Below are positions 13,501-26,200 of a DNA stretch of 64,000 nucleotides, in pieces. The notes under the pieces are model-generated. The model was not told where the DNA came from and did no database searches. It saw only the letters and a list, made by a program, of their open reading frames with translations. The stretch is from Pyrocephalus nanus (taxonomy: Eukaryota > Chordata > Aves > Passeriformes > Tyrannidae). Both the position numbers and the translations under genes were made by a program. Within the stretch, counting starts at the first letter, position 1, and the number at the start of each line of letters is the position of its first letter. The DNA lies in contig CM076261.1 of assembly GCA_038380795.1 (NCBI GenBank), positions 7,074,556 through 7,138,555 of the forward strand. Direction: 5' to 3'.

Positions 13501-16500
13501 GTGGAAAGCAGAAACTTAGGACTTACTCCATGGGAGAAAATCCAGGTCTGACAATTTAAGTGATGCGTTCATCAAGATTACAGGGCTAAATTATCTAAAG
13601 GGCTTCTACATTCACATACATTATCCTAATCCTCATTTTTCAAATTTCTTTCAAATCTGGCTTGGTCCTATATATTTTTGCAGACAGGGATTTGCAGGTA
13701 GTGTGGGCTCTTTCTAATGGCTACTTTCAATTTGAAAGTGCTTAAAACGTAATTAGGTAAAAAAACCAGTGCAGCAAGGGACTGGTGGGGAACAGCAGCT
13801 AAAACTGTTTACCCAGTAATGAAAACTGGAGAAATTCAAGGGAGCTGGAAACTAGGACTTGACCCCATAGTTCTGAGGAAACTGGAAGCATGTTTATGTA
13901 GTCTAAATAAATGAAAACAATAGACCATCAACCTAGCACTCAAAACAGGCTCTCTCATCCATTGCAGAGGGATTCCAGGGGATTTCTCTCCTGCTGGCTG
14001 GCTGGCATGATGCTTACAGCTCTGCACCTTCAGAATAAACATCAGGAGTGTTTGAGGAGTTTCTTTTAGCTGTTTTTGCTCTGTGACAGTTTGCACACAC
14101 TGAAATGGCCAGCTCAACCTTTCCGGTTCCAAAGTCCCCCTGCAGCAAAACATTATGAGCTGGGGTCATGACCATCAGCAGAAAGAATACTCCTTGCCTT
14201 GGGGAAAACTTTCCAAGGCTTTCTTACCCTCTTATTCCCTCTGTAGGGGCAGCATGAGGCCTATTCTGGGGATCAAAGGGAAGTCTGAAATGGCATGAGA
14301 TGCTGCAGAGCAGCACAAAATGATGATCGTGGGCCAAATCATAAGTACATAATAGATTTTAATTGACTTTGATCAGGATGAAAGAGCATCTACTTTCTTC
14401 TTCCCTTGTCAAACATAAAGTCTCACTGAAAGGAAGTCTAGGCAGCTAATATCCGCGGAGATTTGGCTTTTGTTCTCTGCAGTCTTGATTGATTTGTTTA
14501 GAAAAGATAATCAAATCAGTGGGATTACTAAGAACTCTACTAGAAAGTTGTACTCTTAGCACCAGTAGAGTTTCTTTGGTAAATACAATGTCATTACAAG
14601 TCCCAGCTATGTTCTGTCGGAATGGGAGATAGGGCTTACTGGCATAAATGATTGTCCAAGCTGCTTTTTCTGGTTTTGTGACTCTTTATTCATATGAATG
14701 GAAGAATTCTGAGGGATCTCACATCACTGGGTTTTCTCCTGTTTGATCACCTGTACATGCTATGAAAAGGTAGCTCACAATTGGATATTAGGGCTTTTTC
14801 TGGCGGGGCTTTGCAGTAAAATTAAAAGTGATTCCTAATTCAGAAATCTCTGCATGGCACACAAGTGTAGATCTGTCTAGTGTTGATGCTGGTCTAAGAT
14901 GATCAAATTCTAATGAAATTAACTTAGCAACTCTAAGAAATACTGTATTTTCTTCAACTCTTTTAATTAATTCTTACTAGAAAGTCTCTTCAAATGCATT
15001 ATTTTGAAAAACCTTAGCTGGTGAGTGGTGTGTAAGTTATCATAATGATATAGCAGCCTCTTAATTTGACAGATCTTTCTCCCACCCAAATGATTCCAAC
15101 TTCATTGAATAAAATCTGTTCCATTTCTTATCTTGAATTACGCTTTCATTAAGCAACCAATTGATGTTGATCCCCTGGTTCACGTTGTATAAAACATTCC
15201 ATTTTATATGTTATCTAGACTTTTTCACAAAGGCTTTTAGGAGATTACTAAAATGTTCCTTCCCCTTGTTCCCATCTTTGTTATGCATTCATACGTATAT
15301 TTATATGTGTGCATGAATCCATACAAATGTATAGTAACATTACCCTTAGGATATTGTGCATGTATATCATAAAGGAAAAGGAGATTAACAGTAGAATACA
15401 ATACAAATAGGATGACTTTATGGCAGTCTTGCAGAAACTCCTGCCAACCAAAAGAGTAAATAACAGCTGTGTTAGTCAAAGCCAAATTCAAAAGATAAGA
15501 CTTGAATTTAGGTTGTCAAAGTCCCAGAAAACTGAACAAGCTTAATGCTCACAAAAAAAAGAACTCAGAAGACAAAGAGTGTAATGGTATGCAATTAAGT
15601 TGAAGACAAATTTTCAAAAATACTTCTGTGACTTAAAAGCCTAAGTCAAAATTGACTTTGAGAGCAGAGGCATTTACTCTCCTTGTAAGTCCATAGGGTT
15701 GGTGAATCCTTTAGACTTTCCTGAAAATAGGAGTTAGGTGACTGCCCTCCTTCATCCCTTTTGGAAGCGTAATCCGTAGTCACCTGAAAGTCCAAAAGAT
15801 ATGCTGGTCCAAGCAGTGGCTGAATGCCAGCAGGGATACCAACTCAAACCAAAGAACTAGAGGTACAAGCATGATTATTCCCTGGTTTTACTGGAAAGCC
15901 ATATATCATTTGGTTTGGATTAAACTCTGAAGATGTGTTATCCTGTTCAAGATCCTGTGGAAGCATTTTGAATCAATTGTAACTGACGTAAATATAGCCT
16001 TTGACTGGAAATCTTCCAGAGAGAGAGAGCTGTAGCTGTTCGGCCAAGACACATTATAGCAAAAGCATGGATAAATAATTTGGTGTCCTCATGGGAAGGA
16101 TTGCATTACAGTTTCACAACATTCATAAAGTGCCTGCACAGTGAAGGATCTAATACAATCATTAAAAGACGGATGAATGCCCTGTGAATCTTCACCTCCT
16201 ATCATGGAACACGGCTCTTATCTAGGCAGGTGTGGGAAGAAGAGCATGAACTCACAATGACAGAGGGCTCAACGACAGCTTAGTCGTACTCCTTTGACAT
16301 GAGCACGTGAGCTTCTGAACTTGATTTGCTTTGTTTGCATAGCAATATTAATTACTTTCTAGTGGATATCTAGCCAGGAATATGTACAGAGCTGAAAAAG
16401 CTCAGATAGAAACTTCAGCCAAGCTATGTAGGACATAGAGAAGTTTAGCAGTCCTTTTACTCACAGTGTACCGTAGCTTTAAGTCATGAACTAGCTCTTA

Positions 16501-19500
16501 TATTTTTAACCCTCTTCTGTGGCAAAACATCCGAGTGATTTTGGAGATCTCACTTCACCTCCCTCCATAAATCTTATTTGATATCTCTGTGGTTGTAATA
16601 TGATGAATTAGTTCTTGTCCATATAATTAGTTGATGCTACAGGGAGGGGTTGGGGTGTTTTGGTAGTTACCAAATTCTTGGTTCTGCAGTTATTATCCAC
16701 TGCATGATGATTTGATATCTGAGAGGTGATTGTCCAAAGTCCTTTTTCCATTGTCCCAATACAACTCAGAAGAGCTTAGAACAAGCCAGAACAAATCAGT
16801 AAATGTCAAAACAACCAAGAGTAATCCCTTCTTGCAATACATGATGTCTACAAAAGATGCTGAGAAGCTTTCTAGTGTAGTTCTGCTTCTCAGGAGAACA
16901 TGAACAGGCGTTTTGTGCCTATGTTAAGATGCTTCAAGAAAAGATAATATTGTCTATGTCATTTGAGTCTTGCAGTCTTCCATATAACAAGAGCTCATTT
17001 TCCTCAGAGATTTCCAAGAGCTATATCTAACTCCTCCAGCATCAATATTAAGAAAGTTAAACATTCAACCCTATGCACAGGAGTCATTTGGCTGATTTCA
17101 GCAGGGCTGCCTGTAGGATTCAGAATTACATCACTGAGGTACTGAAGACAAAGGTCTTGTATTTTGTAAATATTAGTGGTCTCTGTAGCTGTAAGAGCTC
17201 TAAGACCTTCAGGAGCTGCAGTATATTTGAAAACTTAGCTTTGAAGTATCTGGCATGCTGCAGCTTCCCTCAGAGTGCTCATGAATGATTTGAGACAAAC
17301 CTCAAAAATCACATAAGCAGGAAAGAAAAAAGAGTTGAAAGAAAACTGAAAGCTGCTGTGCATCATGGACTAGTTTTCCCATTTAAAAGGTGATTTTTCT
17401 TATTCTGGTATTTGCCTTTTTTATGGGTTTTGTGAAGACATGTAGCTTAGTCCAACATTTCCAACTCTCAGTGGAGTCCAAGTGGTTTTGAAGCATCACT
17501 GATTCATTTGGCTGCTTACATGGAAAGGTCATGTTTTTCACAGGCACATAGTATAAACATTTGAACACAGATTAGAAAAACACCACTTAAAATTTAGGTT
17601 GTTGCATTCACAATTCCCATGAAGATGTTCCTTCTGTCTCTTTACTATAGGCCTAGAAATCATTTTAAGATCACTGAAAGCCTTTTATACTCCATAAATC
17701 AGAATGATATAGCCAATGTATAAGAAAATGCATTGGGAGTTGTTTTTTTTTTTTTTTTTCCTCTTCACCTCTTCATTCCTCTGTTGAAGACCTGAGAACA
17801 TAATAAACTAAATTTGATTTTGTGGTCCACTGTTTCCTCTGAAAACAGGAATTTCTGCTCTGTGATCTTCTACTTGGTGTTCCCTGTCTGTCTCCACCAA
17901 ATTTTAGACTACACTTTTCATTTTCAGCTCTGTTCTGTCATTTCTTCTTGTAACATCTGCCATCATCTCACCATGACCTTTCATAGTACTGCTAATGCTA
18001 CTAGTTTCATCTGGCAACTCGAGGTTCTTGCCAACATGTTTCCATACTTACATTATAAATAAAAAATCTCTAGACCAATCTTCAGGAGGAGTCTTCTACC
18101 AGCTTTTGATTTAAATTTAGCTTTATGCTTACACAGTTATGCTTGTATGCTTACTAATGCCCTGAATGGGAGAGGTTATCAAATAATATACTGCAATTTA
18201 ATTTTAAAGTGACTGAAACAGGCTGAAATTTTGACTGAAAGAACATAAGTGAATTAGCAAAATATTAGCCGTTCATTGTTCCCAGCAAAAGTGTAAGTCA
18301 AAAACCTATTCTGATGCAGTTTTCTTTTTAAAGCTTGAAGGTAAAATGTGCACCACATTAGCAAAACTTCCACTGATTCAGCAGAGCCAAGAGGATTTAC
18401 TTCTGTTAATATTACCTGGCTGTAAGGGATTTTTCAGTCGTAAATTTTTTTAGAACATAAATTGCCTTGGTTGCTTTGACTGAGCTTTTTATAAATATTT
18501 AGAACTGATTGGAAAGAGGGGCTGATGGGTGACTTCTTTTGATAAGAATACATGACAGTCAAATGGCGTTGGAGAAACGTGGGAATACATCCACCATCTG
18601 CAGTTCCCATCCTGTGCTTTGTGTGTTTGTGTTTGGTCCCCCTGTGCTGCATTGGTGTCTCCTCCTCCCTGCATAGAGAGCCCTTCTCCTCTTCTCTCCT
18701 TGCTCCATCCCTATATGAATCTCTCACCCAGCACTTGATTTATGGAAAATGGAAAAGGAAGGGAAAGAAGCAGGGTTCATAGACAGAGGGGATGGAAAGG
18801 GAGACAGACTTAGAGATGAGGCCTCACATTGCTTGAAGTCATTAAGAATAAAGTCACAGACTGTTCAGGGCATTGACAAGAGTTTCCATGTTGATGTACT
18901 TTCCATCAATTTTCTGCTGGTGTGTAATCATTTTTCTTCAGGTAAAAATAGGAGCATAGTGCTTTGAGATATTCTCCAAGATCCATCTACATTTCTTTAT
19001 TCATTCACATTCTTTATCTACGCTGCTTTTTAAGAAGATTCATTAACAAAAGAACAGCCTATTCAGCAAATGTGGGACTCCTTCCAAAGTAACTCATACA
19101 ATCTTTACCAATGTACTTGAGTGGTAAAAAATAGAATTATGCTCACATCTTGATTTTTATTTGGCTGCAGAACTTTCCAGAAAATCTTTCATTCCTTCTG
19201 ACTGATTCAGTATAGGACAAAGTACAATACAGGATGAAAAATATAAACTGAGAGTTCAGAATTGCCAGACAACCAACCCAGAGCTGCTGAGAAAAATTTA
19301 TATGATGTGCATTTGCTCATGAAATTTTTGTAATTTGTAATATCTTCAACATTAGCAGTACCACAAAGAGGGATGTTCTGAATTCAAACACAAGGGATAA
19401 ATTAAGCCAGTGGGTTTGTAACAGTTTAATACTATCTGAGAATCTGATCCAGGATTTTTATAATGGCAACGTGAAGTTGCTTCTCACTCTGTTGAAAGAT

Positions 19501-22500
19501 TCAAGAGTATCTTCATTGCATATGCATTTTTTTCAGTGAAGTAGCTTTAAAGGTTGTATTTTTCTTAGCTTTAAAAGCTCAATGTATTTTTTTACATTAC
19601 TTCAGTCCAGTCCTGTAAATACTATTAAGCACAACGTTCAAAACATTTTCTCACGAATTGCAGAGTAACCCATACCATTCATGACAGAAATGTAAAAGAA
19701 TACATTAGAGTTTACATATTAATATTTTGTAGGTCAGACATGGTTTTCAATATGGTTAAAACACATCCAAGGGAAAACCCAATAACTCAAAAAAATAAGT
19801 AGTGCTTGTTTGCTTAGGTCCTGAAGCCTTTGAAAAAAATGTAATGGGTGGAGTGGCAACATTTACTTAAAAGGGTGCATTAATTATAGGAAGGAAGAAA
19901 GTAACAACTGGACTTCACTTAACACTTAGCACCAAGAAAACTTCAAAGGCATATTGCATGACTTCAAGCTCCTGTTTAGCTTACATGTTCACTCTCTAGA
20001 TTTTCTGCCTCCCTTCATTGTTTATATCAGGACCTTAAAATGTCTACACTTGAAATGTATGTACTTGCATTAGATGCTTTCCAGTAGACAGTATAGTCCA
20101 GTTCTTAATATTATTACCTTAATTCAACCAAAATGACTGAATTTGACTTTTGAAGTGTTTCAGAGACACACACATGTCCCATAAATATTGCGAGTTTCTG
20201 AGTGGTAATAATCATGCTTATTAAAAGGATAGCTCCTTTACAGTGATATAAAATAAAAAATATATTCTTTCATGTTTGCCACATAAATGAAGGCAATGTT
20301 AGAAGATGTACTGAAAGCTGTAGAAGTTTTGACCCCTTATGTTTCAGCGTTTCCTTGTGCCTGCTGAGTATTTTAATATTTCTTTTTCTTTAAAAAAATT
20401 AATGTGGACTTTTGGAGCCAAAACTCTTTTAACACTGTCCAGGTTATATCCCCTATGGGTTTTACTTGGTTTGCTTCTTTGCTTGGTGAATGATTTAAAC
20501 CTCATTGGAGCTCTTGAACCTGTGCATTTCCTGAAGTTTTAACTGCAGCCTGTTGTGTTATAAATAATGAATCTGGCTAAATGTGAGTTACTGGCAGAAA
20601 TTTATCAATTTTATTGTGAAAGAAGATTCTGGATTAGTCTGCACATTGCTCTCCTCCTCCTAACCTCCTTGCAGTTGCACACACGTGCATGCATAGTGGC
20701 CCTGATGTACTCAGGTGCACTTGAGACCATGCTGTACCCTGGTAGTGCTTACAGAGCTGTTGCTTATGTTACAAGTGACACTGCCAGAGCAGTAGGAAGC
20801 AAAAAAGAATCATAGCTTTTCTACTGTCTTTTGTGAGAGCTTCCTCACTGCTACAGATAGCTAGCTCTCTGAGGAGGGACCGAGTGCCTGCAGTGAACAG
20901 CATCAGACTTTATGCAGTACCAGAATTTACACAATGTAATGCATTTGTGCTTCCTCCTCTCCATTTCATTCATGTGACTCTACTTCTTCTTAGGTTCCTA
21001 TTTTGGGTAAGATGCTGGGTTGCTGCTTGCACCAAACTGCAGAATGAGAGACATGTCGGCTTCATGTTTACTGTGTAGCTTGACGAAGTAATCCATGCCA
21101 AGGACTGGCAATGTTGTAGTAGTAAATCCGGGGCTGCCATACATCTTGTTTTCAGATTTGGTCCAGGTGGAATTCGAAGGGTTTGCCTTGAATTTTGGGG
21201 TGCTCAGCTACCTAGAATCTCTCTGGGTGAGTGCAAGATGGAATTTTTGGAGGCATCTACTGAACAGAAGTGGATATGTTGTACAGTGCATCCACAGTGA
21301 GTCTGGTGCTCCTGTAGGCTCTCATCTGCTCTAGCTGATAAAGTGTGACATCCACTGGGTTCAATGCTCAGGCACAAATCATTGTACACTGTACATTTGT
21401 ACTGTACATTTGTACTGTAGAGGCACAATAGATCAAACATTTTCTGGAAGCACAGGATTTCCTAAGCCCACAGTACATGGCCCACATGCCTATGTTTCCT
21501 GCTGGAAAACTTTGGCCTGCCCAAATACATGTCCAACATGGATTGCATGGATTTTTTTTTTTTTTTTCATATAAAAGCAATTGGACTTAAGCAATCGTAA
21601 ACACAACAAAAGAATTGGTCACCTCTAAGAATAAAAATGTGTTAGAGATGTGTAAGATGTTTAAACTGGTTGCTCACAACCAGCTTTTGCCTGCTGTAGG
21701 CCATGTCCAGATGTTTCTTATCTTACCCATACCCACTGAAAATTACATCTAACATATTCTACCATGATCTGCTCATGTTCTTAAGTCTTCAGCGTTGAAA
21801 ATTGGCTTATACTGCTTCCTCTTCATATATATGAAAAGAATTCTTTTCAATTCACTTGAAAAAAGCATGGTTAACAGAACATACTCTTGTTAGTGTTAAT
21901 CATTTGTGAATCCCTTCTGCCCTTTAGGAACAGCCTTGTTAAAAGAAAGAAGATGGAATAGAGTTCCTTTCAGATTTTGACAGACACATTGCAGCCATGT
22001 AGTGCACTGTCTCTGTTGCATCAGGCCAGCACTGAAGTGATGTGGTTGCCAGTGTGGAGGAGAGGTCTGGGTTATGTCCCCAAAGGTCACTGTTGCCAGC
22101 AGGCAATACCTAGAGAGTATATTCCCTGCACTCCCTTAGCTCAAAGGGTCTGATTGTGAGAGCCCTCACATCGAAATGCACAAACAGAGAGAGATTCTTC
22201 TGCAATCTCCATCATCAGCCACAGAGCGGGTCACAATGGGCCTTTGTTACAGCAAGGGACTTCCCTACCACTTACAAAAAAGTTGCAGAAGAGACAGCTG
22301 AAGAACCCAAGGTGAAACACATTTTTAAATGTTGACAGGTAAAACTGCTATGCAGACTCTACAGTTGAATCTTCTAACTTCTGTTAGTGCCTCAATGAAT
22401 TGCAGACAAAGTATAATTAAATAAATTAAACTTTTTATTCATGTAAATCTTACAAGTCTTTTCTCTTTTAAGTCTTTTAAATCTTAAGACTCATTAGACA

Positions 22501-22518
22501 ACTCCTTTGGGTGCAAAA
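8280..22518 (+). other. Intron 1 of ARHGAP28, middle part, no genes seen
   Basis: No exon with a matched acceptor, donor and recognisable peptide was found on either strand. The stretch contains a 28-base A run (10507-10534), a T run near 17742, and a set of consecutive plus-strand openings between 20339 and 21334 that I could not assign (see findings). Short direct repeats of a TGTACATTTGTAC type occur near 21385-21420. Confidence 0.6.
10507..10534. repeat. Poly(A) homopolymer, 28 bases
   Basis: An uninterrupted run of A flanked by AT-rich intronic sequence. No recognisable retrocopy body lies directly upstream, so I treat it as a simple repeat rather than the tail of an insertion. Confidence 0.9.
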
Positions 22519-23273
22519 AATCATGGAATCATGGAATCATAGTTGTAGAACATCCTAAGTTGGAAGGGACCCACAAGGGTCACTGAAGTCCCAACTCCTG
22601 GCCCTGCACAGGGCAGCCCCAAGAATCATGCATGTGCCTAAGAGCCTTGTCCAAACACTTCTTGAACTCTGGCAGGTTTGGTGCTGTGACCATTTCCCTG
22701 GGGAGCCTGTTCCAGTGCCCAACCTCTCTCTGGGTGAAAAGCTTTTTCGTAAATCCAACGTAAACCTTCCCTGACACAGCTTCATGCCATTTCCTCAGGT
22801 CCTGTCACTGGTCACCAGAGAAAAGATCAGGTGAGGAAGTTGTAGACCTCTATGAGGTCTCCCTTTAGTCTCTTCCAGGCTGAAAACACCAAGTGATCTC
22901 ACTCACTTCTTGTATTCTGGAGGATTCCCCTCCAGATCCTTCATCATCTTTGTAGCCCAACTTTGAATGCTTTCTAGGAGCTTCTTATCTTTCTTAAACT
23001 GAGGCACTCAAAACAGCACACAGGGCTTTAGGTAAGGCTGCACCAGTGCAGAGCAGAGCAGGACAATGCCCTCCCTTGACCAGCTGGAGATGCTTTGCCT
23101 GATGTCCCCCAGGACACGGTTGGCCCTCCTGGCTGCCAGGGCACTGCTGACTCATATTCAACTTGCTGTTGACCAGGACCCCCAGGTCCCTTTTTTGTGG
23201 CACTGCTCTTCAACATCTCATTCCCCAGATTGTACATACATCCAAGGTTGACCTTTCCCAGATGCAGAATCTG
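22519..23273 (-). mobile_element. CR1 LINE copy, about 750 bp, minus strand
   Basis: On the plus strand it opens with tandem AATCATGG/AATCATAG units, the reverse complement of the CR1 3' end. It continues with AGTTGGAAGGGACCCACAAG and runs through the CR1 3'UTR into the distal end of the reverse-transcriptase reading frame. On the minus strand the decayed frame still reads phrases such as RLPREMV and FKKCLDKALRHMHDSWG, typical of the C-terminal end of CR1 ORF2. Frameshifts and stops break it into pieces, so it is a dead, 5'-truncated copy. It is inserted antisense to ARHGAP28 in the presumed intron 1. Confidence 0.93.
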
Positions 23274-26200
23274 AAGTAAAATTAAAGTTGACAGAATCAT
23301 ATTTTGAAGAATATTTTGTAGAATACAAAGACAGGCAAAATACAGAATTCCTGTGGTTTCAAGTCTAACCGATATAATAAGATGATAGCTTATTTTAAAA
23401 CACAGCTTTGTAACAAGAGCAATGAGATTCATATGTTTTTGGAATTCTGCTGGGCCACAGGATGAGAAAATTAATAATGAAATAAAATCCTATTCTGCCT
23501 CTCACTCAAATACTCTGTTACAAGGGGGGCTGGGTGACAGCTCTGTGAAATCAGTGAGCTTCATAGTTTAAATGTTTGCTATACTAGATGTTAGAGAAAG
23601 GACCGGAAAGCTTTAGGATCCACTGTATACAAGTTGCCTAACATTTGAAAGATAATCAGAAACAGAAGTGTATAGATGGAGTTGGGGTTAGATGTTGTCT
23701 GATGAATAACCCTCTCTGTGATCAGAAGCCACCAAGCATGGAGAGAAGGAAATAAGCAGACAGCAAACAGTGCAGGGTCTCCAGGAAGGAACCAGAAGAT
23801 GAGAGATTTGGGGCAAGGGTGAACAGTGCAGTGAACTGTGTAGAAAAATACTATTTCTCATTGCTGGACTCTTCCTTTGCCTGAAATTAGTATACATTTT
23901 ATTTAAAAGAAAGATAAATAATGGTACATGACTGCTTCCTAACAATTCAGAACAATTCTTAATAAAGAGGAATAAATGTTTTTTCCTTGTCCCTCTTTTT
24001 TACATTTGGGAAGAGCTGAGCAAGTGTTTATACTGACAGAACACTTGCGATGTGAAAAGGTGGATCTTCATCCTACAGTGACCGGGAGAATTTGCTTCCT
24101 TCATCTTCCCCATTCCTATAAATGTAACTAATTGTGGTGAAGCAGGTTCAGGACCCACCAAATTAAATGAAGTATAACAGCCCTCAAGAGTAAGATGTCC
24201 TGTCTCTCTCTGTAAATGAGGATTAAGTGCTGGTTTTAACTACAAGATGACTTTATTGCTCCCATTTGTTTTATGGATTCTTTACTATCTATTACTTAAT
24301 TAAACTCAAAGCACAAGCCTAGCTTTATCATTACTGAGCCTGTGAGCAATCATTAGGTGTCACTGAGCCAGCTCTTCATGTGGTTTGACAAACTTTTACT
24401 TTGGAGATAGGATAAGAATAGCTTATTGGATCTGGCTTGGCTATCCTGAAATCAATGTGTGGTATCAGATCCTGAACAGCACAGTTCTGTACTACATATG
24501 GAAGATAAAACATAGGGTCAGTAGGCCTGCTTTGCTGTTGCATTTCGTCTGAATTATAAACATACACCAGACCAAAACCAGTCACACACAGTTGAATCAG
24601 TCTCCTTGTGCCCATGGAAATACCCCGCTTCCTTGCAAAAAGCTTTCCACAGAAAGCTTTCTAAATGATATCAATGTATTTCTCCTTACTGGCGCTCTTG
24701 AACCCTTTCTCCTTTTTTTTTTTTTTTTTTTAATTCCACCCTGAAAACAATTTCAGCTCATTCAGTGGAGTTGCTATAACTGTTGCTCAGTGCTTTTAGA
24801 TTCATGCTTCTCTCCCAGCTTTTTCCATCTAGTAAGCCAGGTTCTGAGATCCCTCCTGTGTTTAATTTAGTCAGTGTTTCAGATTAGCTCACCACCACCC
24901 ATGTGTGTGAACAAAAGAAACTGAGCATGAGCTTTGTAATTGCTGCGTACTTAACATGACTGGTTTTCAACTTTTCTGTAGGAACAACAGAATCAGCTTA
25001 GTGAAAACTTTTTATTGTTCTAACCTTCTGTACAGACACTGAGAAAAAAAGAGCAAATGAGACAGAATGAGTTGAAGGTGAAAAAGGTATCAGGAACAGA
25101 GGTTTTCTGCTGTGAGAGTTCCCAGGTAACAGGCCGCCTGGGCTTCTTGGACTATTTCTGAGACAGATAGGCAGATCGCTGAGTCAGTGCTCATTTAGCG
25201 TCCTTCAAGAAGCAGTGAAGAATATGCTTTGCTTCCTCAGTAGGACTTTTTTTTTCCTGAAACTGTTTTGAGTGGCTTTGGCTGGAGGAAATGGGAGACA
25301 ACTGCCATTATCACATAAAGGGAAGACCACTTCCTGCGGGACAAAAGTCACAGGTATATGGGTCAAAACAGCAGCTGGAGATCTTTCAAACACATGAGGT
25401 TTTAATAGGCAGACTGAGAATAATCGACGAAGGTCTGTACCAGACCACCTGGAAGCAAGTTTCAGATGTTTACCAATAAGGATAAAGCACCTCTGCTTAA
25501 CCTTTCTCATTACAGGAATTTTACACAGCTTGATTTAATCCAGGTTGAGATAACAAGCCTCATAGATGAAGTTCTCAGGAGACTTTGTTCAGCTGATTTT
25601 CCAAATAGGCTTTGTACTTTAATATTGGTGTAAATGCACATTAATTACCCGGGAACCTTAGACGTATTTGGTAAAGCTGGTTGCCACAGCAGTTGTTGCT
25701 GTGCTACGTGGTCTGTTTTGCATTTAGCTTTTTGGTATGGTAGTATTACAAAATAAGCATACACACTGTGGGGAGAAAAGCAGCAACCCACCAAGCCTCT
25801 TTCTTCCTAATATGGTGAAATAAAAAGCCTTGGTTCGAGCCAGCTGAAGTGCTGATGGAGTTGAGGCCCAAGGAGCAGTGTCATGTGGCTCCTGAAGAGC
25901 ACAAGGGTCATGGTCAAGATTCACACTGGAAGGGCAGGAAATGTTAAAATTCTCTGACCATGACTAAATTATGGGACCCAGTGATGCTATCAGAGGTGCC
26001 CTCTTCTCCTCCTAGCACATGTTTGATTCCAGACTGGTGAAAGTGTTCCTTATTGCAGTTGCTGGCTTGGGAGCTCTGGGCTGTGCTATATAGCACATGT
26101 AGGAACTTATTTTTCACACCAGTTTATAGTAAGTAGAGACATGAATTTCTCAGTGGGCAGCAGTGTGGGGGTTTCAGGCAGAGCCCCGAGCTCAAGCAGA

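Noticed and set aside
22555..23432. Minus-strand open frames of 65-134 codons
   Set aside because: They are decayed pieces of the CR1 reverse-transcriptase frame and its 3'UTR, plus flanking sequence, not a host gene.
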